Shown: positions 24,148-33,657 of the stretch, one piece after another
Position numbering within the stretch: position 1 is the stretch's first letter
Layout of the letters: the number at the start of each line of letters is the position of its first letter
Source: Streptomyces sp. PH10-H1
Lineage (GTDB): Bacteria; Actinomycetota; Actinomycetes; Streptomycetales; Streptomycetaceae
Length of the DNA: 58,173 nucleotides
Reading direction: 5' to 3'
Assembly: GCF_030063355.1 (NCBI RefSeq)
Contig: NZ_JASISZ010000058.1
Location: 1 to 58,173, forward strand
Translations under genes and position numbers: made by a program
The notes under the pieces: generated by a model
Seen by the model: only the letters and a program-made list of their open reading frames with translations
Told to the model about the DNA's origin: nothing
Database searches by the model: none

Positions 24148-25161
24148 ATGAACGAAATCCACAGCCGACCCCTGGTGGTCGGCATCGACGCCGGTGGCAC
24201 CCGGACCCGCGCCTACCTCGCCGAGGCGGAGGGTGACGCGGACGGCAGGGTGCTCGGTACCGGTGCGGGCGGCCCCGGCAACGCGCTGAGCGTGGACCGG
24301 TCCGCCCTGACCAGGCATCTGGCGGACGCGATCAGGGCCGCCGTCCCGGAGGGCCGCCGTACCGACGTCGTGGCCGTCGTCGGCGGCTTCGCGGGCGCCG
24401 CGAACGGCGCGGGCCCCGAGGCCGGCCGCGACCTGGCCCGCTCCTGCCTGCGGGCCGCGCTCGACGGGCACGGCATCCGCACCCCGCGCATCGCGGTCTG
24501 CGGCGACCTCGAGGTGGCCTTCGCCTCGGCGCCCGGCACCCCGCCCGACGGGCTGGTGCTCATCGCCGGTACGGGAGCCGTCGCGGCCCGCGTCGAGAAG
24601 CACCGCAAGACCGTCACCGCGGACGGCTACGGTTGGCTCCTCGGCGACGACGGCAGCGGCTTCTGGCTGGGCCGCGAGGTCGCGCTCGCGGTGCTGCGCG
24701 CACTGGACGGCCGGGGCTCGTGGACCTCGCTGGTCGAGGCGGTCGCCGCGCACTACCTGGGCAACCCGGGCGGCCCGTACCTGGCGACGCAGCGGCCCGG
24801 ACGGCACGATCGGGAGGTGCTGCGGGCCCGGATCATCCCCCGGGTGTACGCCGACACGCCGCTCGCGATGGCCCGGCTGAGCCCGCTGGCGGTCACCGCC
24901 GAAGAGGACGGCGACGAGGTCGCCACCGCCCTGCTCGACGCCGCCGCGGACGAGCTGGCCGCCACCGTCGAAGCCCTGGAACCGCGCGAGGGTGAGCCAC
25001 TGGTGGCCGCCGGCGGCCTGCTCGGCCCGCACGGGCCGCTGCTGGGACGGGTCACCGCCCGCGCCGAGACGATGGGCCTGCGGGTGCTCCCGGTGCGGGA
25101 CGGCGGGGCGGGGGCGCTGGCGCTGGCCCGGCTGCGGCTCCGGGGTATTGACGTGGACTAG
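24148..25161 (+). CDS. BadF/BcrA-type ATPase, N-acetylglucosamine kinase-like
   Basis: 337 residues of the sugar kinase/actin fold. The phosphate-1 motif GIDAGGTRTR is at 12-21, an adenosine-type IAGTGAVAA lies near 142-150 and DGYGWLLGDDGSGFWLG is the family signature of N-acetylglucosamine kinase-like BadF/BcrA ATPases. It should phosphorylate an amino sugar in the cytoplasm. No clear ribosome site before the ATG. The next gene is an SIS-type phosphosugar enzyme, supporting an amino-sugar pathway. The stop codon lies inside a 14-bp palindrome. Confidence 0.8.
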   Translation: MNEIHSRPLVVGIDAGGTRTRAYLAEAEGDADGRVLGTGAGGPGNALSVDRSALTRHLADAIRAAVPEGRRTDVVAVVGGFAGAANGAGPEAGRDLARSCLRAALDGHGIRTPRIAVCGDLEVAFASAPGTPPDGLVLIAGTGAVAARVEKHRKTVTADGYGWLLGDDGSGFWLGREVALAVLRALDGRGSWTSLVEAVAAHYLGNPGGPYLATQRPGRHDREVLRARIIPRVYADTPLAMARLSPLAVTAEEDGDEVATALLDAAADELAATVEALEPREGEPLVAAGGLLGPHGPLLGRVTARAETMGLRVLPVRDGGAGALALARLRLRGIDVD

Positions 25162-25166
25162 TCCAC
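25153..25166. promoter_or_regulatory. 14-bp perfect palindrome at the kinase/SIS junction
   Basis: GTGGACTAGTCCAC overlaps the kinase stop codon and is about 60 bases before the SIS gene. It resembles GntR/HutC-type operators (the DasR site has TGGTCTAGACCA), but the central bases differ, so DasR binding is only a possibility. Confidence 0.45.
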
Positions 25167-25225
25167 TGGTTCATTGTTTCAGCGATCCGATGCCGCTGTG
25201 AATTGAGCCGAAGGGGAATCCGGCC

Positions 25226-25999
25226 ATGCCCGGACCAGAGCCGCACCAGTCCGGCGCCGCCCGGTTCGCCGACCTCGCCCTGGCCGCCATCGACCGCGCG
25301 ATCGGAGCCAACACCGACTCCGTCGCCGCCGCGGCCCGCCTCGTCGCCGACAGCGTCGCCGCCAACGGTGTCATCCACGCCTTCGGCACCGGGCACTCGC
25401 AGGCCACCGCGCTGGAGATCGCCGGGCGGGCCGGCGGCCTCGTCCCGACCAGCCGCATCGGCCTGTCCGATCTCGTGCTGCGCGGCGGCGAGGACCGCTC
25501 GGTCCTCGCCGACCCGCTGCTGGAACGCTCCCCGGGCCTGGCCAAACGGCTCTACGAACTGGCCACCCCGCAGCCGCAGGACCTCTTCGTGATCATCTCC
25601 AACTCGGGGGTCAACAACTCCATCGTCGACATGGCGATGCGGGTCAAGGAGTCCGGCCACCGGCTGATCGCCCTCACCTCCCTGGAACACACCCACGCGG
25701 TGCCCGCGCTCCACAGCAGCGGCAAGCGGCTCGCCGATCTCGCCGACGCGGTGCTCGACAACTGCGCGCCGGCCGGCGACGCGCTGCTGCCGATGCCGGG
25801 CGGCGGTGCGCTGTGCGGTGTCTCCACCATCACCTCTGCCCTGCTGATCCAGATGATCGTGGCCGAAGCAGTCGGCATTCTGGCCGCAGAGGGGCATGAG
25901 CCGCCGGTCTACATCTCGGCCAACCTGCCGGGCGGATTCGAGCACAACGCCGTACTGGAGGCCCGCTACGAGGGCAGGCTGAACCGCGGAGGGTTCTAG
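25226..25999 (+). CDS. SIS-domain phosphosugar isomerase/lyase-like protein
   Basis: 257 residues. SIS fold with FGTGHSQ at 53-59 and IISNSGVNNS near 127-136, both phosphate-binding loops of sugar isomerases, and LLPMPGGGALCG later. This belongs to the group often annotated UPF0309 or MurQ-like. Its position after an amino-sugar kinase suggests it acts on the phosphorylated product, which is inference. ATG with AAGGGGA upstream. Cytoplasmic. Confidence 0.82.
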   Translation: MPGPEPHQSGAARFADLALAAIDRAIGANTDSVAAAARLVADSVAANGVIHAFGTGHSQATALEIAGRAGGLVPTSRIGLSDLVLRGGEDRSVLADPLLERSPGLAKRLYELATPQPQDLFVIISNSGVNNSIVDMAMRVKESGHRLIALTSLEHTHAVPALHSSGKRLADLADAVLDNCAPAGDALLPMPGGGALCGVSTITSALLIQMIVAEAVGILAAEGHEPPVYISANLPGGFEHNAVLEARYEGRLNRGGF

Positions 26000-26137
26000 G
26001 ATCCGCGGCGGGTTTCTAGATGCGGGCCTCCCTCGGCCGGTGCCTGTCCGGAGCCGGTAGCCGGCTGGCCAACTGCGGTGTCAGTGGCCGCCGCTACGGT
26101 TCCAGGACGAGATCACATCCTGGCCCGAGGGGGAGCT

Positions 26138-27367
26138 TTGACCGCGAGTGACAGTGATCTGCGGCCGGTCGCAGAAGCCGCCGTGCCGTCCTGGCGCGGA
26201 GGCTTCGGCCGGCTGTGGAGCGCCGCGGTGGTCTCGCGGCTCGGGGACGGTCTGCGGGCCGCGGCACTGCCGTTGTTCGCCGTGGGCCTCACCGACTCAC
26301 CGATACTCGTCTCGCTGGTCACGGCCGCCGGATTCCTGCCGTGGATCCTGTTCGGTCTGCTCGGCGGCGCCATCGCCGACCGGGTGGACCAGCGGCGCGC
26401 CATGTGGGCGGTCGACGCGGCGCGCTGTGCGCTGATGGCCGGCTTCACCCTCGCCGTCGGGCTGGACGAAGTGAGCATCGCGCTGCTGCTGGTGCTCGCG
26501 TTCGTCCTGACGACGATGCAGACCCTCTTCGACAACGCCGCGACCGCGCTGCTGCCGTCCGTGGTCCCCACCGCGGGCCTCGGCCGCGCCAACGCGCGGC
26601 TGATGACCGGGCAGACCATCGCCGGCACCTTCCTGGGCGCCCCTCTGGTGCCCGTGCTGCTCGGCCTCTCCGCGGCCCTGCCGTTCGCGGCGGACGCCGC
26701 CACCTATCTGATCGCGGCGGCGCTGGTCGCCTCCATACGGATGCCCCCGCGCGAGCGTGCCCCGCGCGCGGCGGGCCGGACCCTGCGGCAGGACATCGCC
26801 GAGGGCATCAGGACGCTGTGGCGGGACCGGGTCCTGCGGTCGCTCTGCACGGCCAACACCATCGTCAACACCGGTGTGGGCGCGCTCATCGCCACCCTGG
26901 TCCTGCACGTCACCGGATGGCTGCACGCCGGGCATGCCGGGTACGCGGCCGTGCTCACGGCCTACGGCGCCGGGAGCGTTGCCGGCGGCCTGGCGGCCGG
27001 CCGGATCTCCGAACTCCTGGGCCGGATCAGGGCGCTGGTGCTCGGACTGCTGTTCCAGACCGGCGCCCTGGCCGTCCTCGGCACCGTGCGCTCGCTGCCC
27101 GTCGCGGTCGGCGTCATGGCGGTCTTCGGCGCCGTGGGGATGCTGTGGAACGTCAACGAGGTCACCCTCGTACAGGAGCGGACGCCTCCCGCCCTGCTCG
27201 GGCGGGTCAGCGCCGCCAACCGCACTCTGTCCATCGCCGGTGCACCGCTCGGCGCCCTGCTCGGCGGCGCCGTGGCGACGGCCTGGGGGCTGAACACCCC
27301 GGCGCTGGCCGCCGCCGCACTCTTCGCCTGCGGGGTGATCGCGCTCCTACCGGCCGTCATCAATTAG
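26138..27367 (+). CDS. MFS transporter
   Basis: 409 residues with about 12 hydrophobic helices and the inter-helix motif GGAIADRVDQRR near residue 75, as in EntS-type exporters of the major facilitator family. TTG is chosen as start because GAGGGGGAG lies just before it; a GTG at 26078 would add 20 residues without a ribosome site. It follows the SIS gene by 138 bases and directly precedes pgi. Substrate unknown; possibly a drug or metabolite exporter. Confidence 0.8.
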   Translation: MTASDSDLRPVAEAAVPSWRGGFGRLWSAAVVSRLGDGLRAAALPLFAVGLTDSPILVSLVTAAGFLPWILFGLLGGAIADRVDQRRAMWAVDAARCALMAGFTLAVGLDEVSIALLLVLAFVLTTMQTLFDNAATALLPSVVPTAGLGRANARLMTGQTIAGTFLGAPLVPVLLGLSAALPFAADAATYLIAAALVASIRMPPRERAPRAAGRTLRQDIAEGIRTLWRDRVLRSLCTANTIVNTGVGALIATLVLHVTGWLHAGHAGYAAVLTAYGAGSVAGGLAAGRISELLGRIRALVLGLLFQTGALAVLGTVRSLPVAVGVMAVFGAVGMLWNVNEVTLVQERTPPALLGRVSAANRTLSIAGAPLGALLGGAVATAWGLNTPALAAAALFACGVIALLPAVIN

Positions 27368-27376
27368 TTTGGACCT

Positions 27377-29035
27377 ATGTCCGACACCAATACGCACGGC
27401 CGTTCCCGTCTCGACCAGTTGCCCGAATGGCACGCCCTGGGCAAACACCGCGAAGAGCTGGGGGAGGTACACCTGCGCGATCTGTTCGCCGAGGATCCGC
27501 AGCGCGGCGACCGGTACACCCTGCAGGTCGGTGACCTGTACCTGGACTACTCCAAGCACCTGGTGACCGACGAGACGCTGCGGCTGCTGCGCGAGTTGGC
27601 GGCGTCGAGCGGTGTCGCCGAGCTGCGCGACGCGATGTTCCGCGGCCAGCGGATCAATGTCACCGAGGACCGCGCGGTACTGCACACCGCGCTGCGCGCA
27701 CCGCGCTCCGCCGTCATCAAGCTCGACGGCCACGACGTGGTACCCGCCGTCCACGCGGTCCTCAGCAAGATGTCGCTGTTCAGTGACCATGTCCGCTCCG
27801 GCGGGTGGACCGGCCACACCGGCAAGCGCATCACCTCCATCGTCAACATCGGCATCGGCGGCTCCGATCTGGGCCCGGCGATGGCGTACGAGGTGCTGCG
27901 CCCGTACACCGACCGCGGGCTGCGGTTCCGCTTCGTGTCCAACGTCGACGGCGCGGACCTGCACGAGGCCCTGCGCGATCTGGACCCTGCCGAGACGCTC
28001 TTCATCATCGCCTCGAAGACGTTCACCACCATCGAGACCATCACCAACGCCACCTCCGCCCGCGACTGGCTGCTGACGGGACTGGGCGCAGACGCCTCTG
28101 CCGTCGCCAAGCACTTCGTCGCGCTGTCCACCAACGCGGAGAAGGTCACCGAGTTCGGCATCGACCCGGCGAACATGTTCGAGTTCTGGGACTGGGTCGG
28201 CGGCCGGTACTCCTTCGACTCGGCGATCGGCCTGTCGCTGATGCTCGCCATCGGCCCGGACCACTTCCGCGAGATGCTGGCCGGCTTCCATTTGGTGGAC
28301 GAGCACTTCCGCTGCGCCCCGCCGGAGGAGAACGTCCCGCTGCTGCTCGGCCTGCTGGGCGTCTGGTACGGCGGTTTCCACGACGCGCAGTCGCACGCGG
28401 TCCTCCCGTACAGCCACTACCTGTCGAAGTTCACCGCGTATCTGCAGCAGCTGGACATGGAGTCCAACGGCAAGTCCGTGGACCGGCAGGGCAATCCGGT
28501 CGGCTGGCAGACCGGCCCGGTCGTCTGGGGTACTCCGGGCACCAACGGCCAGCACGCGTATTACCAACTGCTGCACCAGGGCACCAAGGTCATCCCCGCC
28601 GACTTCATCGGCTTCGCCCGGCCGATCGGTGAACTCGGCCCGCTCGCGGACCAGCACGATCTGCTGATGGCCAACTTCTTCGCGCAGACCCAGGCGCTGG
28701 CCTTCGGCAAGACCCCGGAAGAGGTCGCCGCGGAGGGTGTGCCCGCGGAGCTGGTGCCGCACAAGACGTTCCGCGGCAACCACCCGACGACCACCATCCT
28801 GGCCACCGAACTGAGCCCGTCGGTGCTCGGCCAGCTGATCGCCCTCTACGAGCACAAGGTGTTCGTTCAGGGCGCCGTGTGGAACATCGACTCCTTCGAC
28901 CAGTGGGGCGTCGAACTGGGCAAGGTCCTCGCCAAGCGGATCGAGCCCGCGCTCACCGACGGGGCCGATGTGCCCGGCCTCGACGGATCCACCACCGCGC
29001 TCGTCGCCCGCTACCGGACCCTCCGGGGGCGATAG
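27377..29035 (+). CDS. pgi: Glucose-6-phosphate isomerase
   Basis: 552 residues, normal length. Interconverts glucose 6-phosphate and fructose 6-phosphate. Visible motifs: NIGIGGSDLGP, the phosphate loop SKTFTTIETITNA, the PGI signature GTPGTNGQHAYYQLLHQGT with the catalytic glutamate region before it (VWGTPG), and HKTFRGNHPTTTI. The ATG has TAGTTT six bases upstream inside the MFS stop, so it may have its own leaderless promoter. A very strong terminator follows. Confidence 0.97.
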   Translation: MSDTNTHGRSRLDQLPEWHALGKHREELGEVHLRDLFAEDPQRGDRYTLQVGDLYLDYSKHLVTDETLRLLRELAASSGVAELRDAMFRGQRINVTEDRAVLHTALRAPRSAVIKLDGHDVVPAVHAVLSKMSLFSDHVRSGGWTGHTGKRITSIVNIGIGGSDLGPAMAYEVLRPYTDRGLRFRFVSNVDGADLHEALRDLDPAETLFIIASKTFTTIETITNATSARDWLLTGLGADASAVAKHFVALSTNAEKVTEFGIDPANMFEFWDWVGGRYSFDSAIGLSLMLAIGPDHFREMLAGFHLVDEHFRCAPPEENVPLLLGLLGVWYGGFHDAQSHAVLPYSHYLSKFTAYLQQLDMESNGKSVDRQGNPVGWQTGPVVWGTPGTNGQHAYYQLLHQGTKVIPADFIGFARPIGELGPLADQHDLLMANFFAQTQALAFGKTPEEVAAEGVPAELVPHKTFRGNHPTTTILATELSPSVLGQLIALYEHKVFVQGAVWNIDSFDQWGVELGKVLAKRIEPALTDGADVPGLDGSTTALVARYRTLRGR

Positions 29036-29062
29036 CCCCGGCGCCGTGACCGGCCGGAGTAC

Positions 29063-29099
29063 GACGATGGCCGGCCCCGATCGGGGGCCGGCCATCGTC
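29063..29099. terminator. 16-bp perfect hairpin between convergent pgi and pgl
   Basis: GACGATGGCCGGCCCC (29063-29078) pairs with GGGGCCGGCCATCGTC (29084-29099) around a 5-base loop. Serves pgi on the plus strand and pgl, which ends at 29109, on the minus strand. Confidence 0.9.
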
Positions 29100-29108
29100 A
29101 TTCCGTCG

Positions 29109-29887
29109 TCAGGCGGACGACGGCGGGTACAACTGGGGCGGCAGCTTCGCGGCCGCCGCCCGGTCCAGCAGCCACAGCGTCCGGCTGCGGCCGCGCGCGC
29201 CGGCGGCCGGCGCCTGTATCTCGCCCGCGCCGGACAGTGCCATCGCGACCGCGTTGGCCTTGTCCTCGCCCGCCGCGAGCAGCCACACCTCGCGCGCCGC
29301 GCGGATCGCCGGAAGGGTCAGCGAAATCCGGGTCGGCGGCGGCTTGGGCGCGCCGTGCACCCCCACCACCGTCCGCTCCGTCTCCCGTACCGCCGGATGC
29401 TCAGGGAACAGCGACGCGACATGGGTGTCAGGGCCGACACCCAGCATCAGCACATCGAACGTCGGCACCGGACCGTGGTCCTCGGGCCCGGAGGCCTTGG
29501 CGAGTTCGGCCGCGTAGCCGGCCGCCGCGGCGTCGACGTCACGGCCGTGGGGGCCGTCGGACGCGGGCATGGCGTGCACCCGCGCCGGATCGAGCGGCAC
29601 CGAGCCGAGCAGGATCTCGCGGGCCTGGGTGACATTGCGCTCGGGATCACCGTCCCGTTCGAACCGCTCGTCACCCCACCACAGGTCCAGACGCGCCCAG
29701 TCCACGGCGTCACGGGCCGGGGACCCGGCCACCGCGGCGAGCAGCCCGTTGCCGTTGCGCCCGCCCGTCAGCACCACCGAAGCGGAGCCGCGGGCGGCCT
29801 GGGCGTCCACGATCTTCGTGATCAGCCGGGCCGCCGCGGCCTTCGCCATCAGCTCCTTGTCCCGGTGGACGACGACCTGCGGCACGG

Positions 29888-29891
<4 letters not shown>
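29109..29891 (-). CDS. pgl: 6-phosphogluconolactonase
   Basis: 260 residues of the glucosamine-6-phosphate isomerase-like fold. Hydrolyses 6-phosphogluconolactone made by Zwf. Motifs include VVLTGGRNGNGLL, LWWGDERF and MLGVGPDTHVASLFPEHPA. In most family members the penultimate motif reads GMGEDGHTASLFP; here GPDTHVASLFP keeps the histidine. ATG at 29891 overlaps the opcA stop (ATGA), and longer frames are opcA shadow. Last gene of the tkt-tal-zwf-opcA-pgl operon. Confidence 0.94.
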
Positions 29892-30978
<1,087 letters not shown>

Positions 30979-30982
<4 letters not shown>

Positions 30983-32502
30983 GGCCGGCGCCAGCTCCTA
31001 CCGTCTCGTGCGAGCATCTCGTCCGCCTCCACCGGTCCCCAGGTGCCCGCCGCGTACTGGGCGGGCTTGCCGTGGGTGTCCCAGTACTTCTCGATCGGGT
31101 CGAGAATGTCCCAGCACAGCTCGACCTCCTGGTGGCGGGGGAAGAGGTTGGCATCGCCGAGCAGCACATCGAGGATGAGCCGCTCGTACGCCTCGGGGCT
31201 GGACTCCGTGAAGGACTCGCCGTAGGCGAAGTCCATCGTGACGTCCCGGACCTCCATCGAGGTGCCGGGCACCTTCGACCCGAAGCGCACCGTCACGCCC
31301 TCGTCCGGCTGCACCCGGATGACCAGAGCGTTCTGCCCCAGCTCCTCGGTGGACCCGGCCTCGAAGGGCAGATACGGGGCGCGCTTGAAGACCACCGCGA
31401 TCTCGGTGACACGGCGGCCGAGCCGCTTGCCGGTGCGCAGATAGAAGGGGACTCCGGCCCAGCGGCGGTTGTTGATCTCCAGCTTGACCGCCGCGAAGGT
31501 GTCGGTCTTCGACTTGGGGTCGATGCCCTCTTCCTCCAGGTAGCCGACGACTTCCTCGCCGCCCTGCCAGGCGTGCGCGTACTGGCCTCGTACCGTGTGG
31601 GCGCCCAGGTCCTTGGGCAGCTCCACGGCGCCGAGCACCTTGAGCTTCTCGGCGACCAGTGCCTTCGGGTGGAAGGAGCCGGGCTCCTCCATCGCGGTCA
31701 GCGCGAGCAGCTGCAGCAGGTGGTTCTGGATGACGTCACGGGCCGCGCCGATGCCGTCGTAGTACCCGGCCCGGCCGCCGATGCCGATGTCCTCGGCCAT
31801 CGTGATCTGCACATGGTCGACGTACGACCGGTTCCAGATCGGCTCGAACATGGTGTTGGCGAAGCGCAGCGCCAGGATGTTCTGGACCGTCTCCTTGCCC
31901 AGGTAGTGGTCGATCCTGAAGACCTCGTTGGGCGGGAAGACGTCGTGCACGAGCTGGTTGAGCTCCTGCGCGCTCTCCAGGTTGTGGCCGAACGGCTTCT
32001 CGATGACCGCGCGCCGCCAGGAGTCGCCCTGTCCCTCGGACAGTCCGTGCTTCTTCAGCTGCTGCACGACATTGGGGAAGAACTTAGGCGGTACGGAGAG
32101 GTAGAAGGCGAAGTTGCCGCCGGTGCCGCGCGCCTTGTCGAGTTCGTTGATCGTCGACTTCAGCTTCTCGAAGGCGGTGTCGTCGTCGAACTCGCCCTGC
32201 ACGAAGCGGCAGCCCTCGGCGAGCTGCTGCCAGACCTCCTCGCGGAAGGGCGTACGGGCGTGCTCCTTGACCGCGTCGTGGACTTCCTGTGCGAAGTCCT
32301 CGTCCTCCCAGCTCCTGCGGGCGAAGCCGATGAGCGCGAAGCCCGGTGGCAGCAGGCCGCGGTTGGCCAGGTCGTACACGGCAGGCATCAACTTTTTACG
32401 GGACAAATCGCCCGTGACGCCGAAAATGACCAGGCCGGACGGCCCCGCAATACGCGGGAGCCGCCGGTCCTGTGCGTCACGCAGCGGATTGCTGCTGGTC
32501 AA
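30979..32502 (-). CDS. zwf: Glucose-6-phosphate 1-dehydrogenase
   Basis: 507 residues. First step of the oxidative pentose phosphate path, producing NADPH. The Rossmann motif FGVTGDLSRKKL is near 27-38, the substrate motif RIDHYLGKE near 198 and AEDIGIGGRAGYYD follow. The start is TTG, one base after the tal stop (TGA-G-TTG), with GGAGG in the end of tal as ribosome site. Overlaps opcA by four bases, so dehydrogenase and assembly factor are made together. Confidence 0.97.
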
Positions 32503-32503
32503 C

Positions 32504-33622
32504 TCATGCCTCCACGGGCGTCTGACGCTTGAGTACCGCCGAAGTGGAATCCAGCAACTCGTTCCAGGAGGCCGCGAACTTCTCGACGCCTTCGTCCTCG
32601 AGAACCTGCACCACGTCGTCGTACGGGATACCGAGGCCCGCCAGCGCGTCGAGCTCGGCCTGGGCCTGCTCGTACGTGCCGCGGATGGTGTCGCCGGTGA
32701 CCTCGCCGTGGTCGGCGGTGGCCTCCATGGTGGCTTCCGGCATGGTGTTGACGGTGTTCGGGGCGACCAGCTCGGTCACGTAGAGCGTGTCCGGGTAGGC
32801 CGGGTCCTTGACCCCGGTCGAGGCCCACAGCGGGCGCTGCTTGTTCGCGCCCGACTTCTCCAGCGCGTTCCAGCGGTCCGAACCGAAGACCTCTTCGTAC
32901 GCCTGGTAGGCGAGCCGGGCGTTGGCCAGCGCGGCCTTGCCCTTGAGCGCCTTGGCCTCGTCGCTGCCGATCTTGTCCAGGCGCTTGTCGATCTCGCTGT
33001 CCACGCGGGACACGAAGAAGGACGCGACGGAGTGGATCTGCGAGAGATCCATGCCCGCGGCCTTGGCCTTCTCCAGACCGGCCAGGTAGGCGTCCATGAC
33101 CTCGCGGTAGCGCTGCAGCGAGAAGATCAGCGTGACGTTCACGCTGATGCCCCGGCCGATGACCTCGGTGATCGCGGGCAGGCCCGCCTTGGTCGCCGGG
33201 ATCTTGATGAGGGTGTTCGGCCGGTCGACGAGCCAGGCGAGTTGCTTGGCCTCGGCGATGGTGGCCGGGGTGTTGTGGGCCAGCCGCGGGTCGACCTCGA
33301 TGGAGACCCGGCCGTCCTGGCCCTCGGTGCGGTCGAAGACCGGCCGCAGGATGTCGGCGGCGTCACGGACGTCCGCCGTGGTGATCATGCGGAGGGCCTC
33401 TTCGACCGTGACCTTGCGAACCGCCAGATCCGTCAGCTGCTGCTCGTAGCCGTCGCCGCCGGCGATCGCCTTCTGGAAGATCGACGGGTTGGTGGTGACG
33501 CCCACGACATGCTGCTGATCGATCAGCTCGGCCAGGTTGCCCGACGTGATCCGCTTGCGGGACAGGTCGTCCAGCCAGATCGCGACGCCTTCGTCGGAGA
33601 GGCGCTTGAGTGCGTCTGTCAT
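32504..33622 (-). CDS. tal: Transaldolase
   Basis: 372 residues, the longer actinobacterial form. Transfers a dihydroxyacetone unit between sugar phosphates. The Schiff-base lysine is K140 in NTLIKIPAT; GVTTNPSIFQKAI near 41 and NVTLIFSLQRY are also typical. ATG start with AGGAGAT upstream in the 35-base gap after tkt. Central gene of the pentose phosphate operon. Confidence 0.96.
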   Translation of the reverse strand: MTDALKRLSDEGVAIWLDDLSRKRITSGNLAELIDQQHVVGVTTNPSIFQKAIAGGDGYEQQLTDLAVRKVTVEEALRMITTADVRDAADILRPVFDRTEGQDGRVSIEVDPRLAHNTPATIAEAKQLAWLVDRPNTLIKIPATKAGLPAITEVIGRGISVNVTLIFSLQRYREVMDAYLAGLEKAKAAGMDLSQIHSVASFFVSRVDSEIDKRLDKIGSDEAKALKGKAALANARLAYQAYEEVFGSDRWNALEKSGANKQRPLWASTGVKDPAYPDTLYVTELVAPNTVNTMPEATMEATADHGEVTGDTIRGTYEQAQAELDALAGLGIPYDDVVQVLEDEGVEKFAASWNELLDSTSAVLKRQTPVEA

Positions 33623-33657
33623 GGAAATTACATCTCCTACTGGTCGGGTGCGGGTCG

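Noticed and set aside
25153..25166. Definite DasR (dre) site
   Set aside because: The palindrome differs from the dre core at the central positions (GGACTAGTCC instead of GGTCTAGACC), so only a tentative operator is reported.
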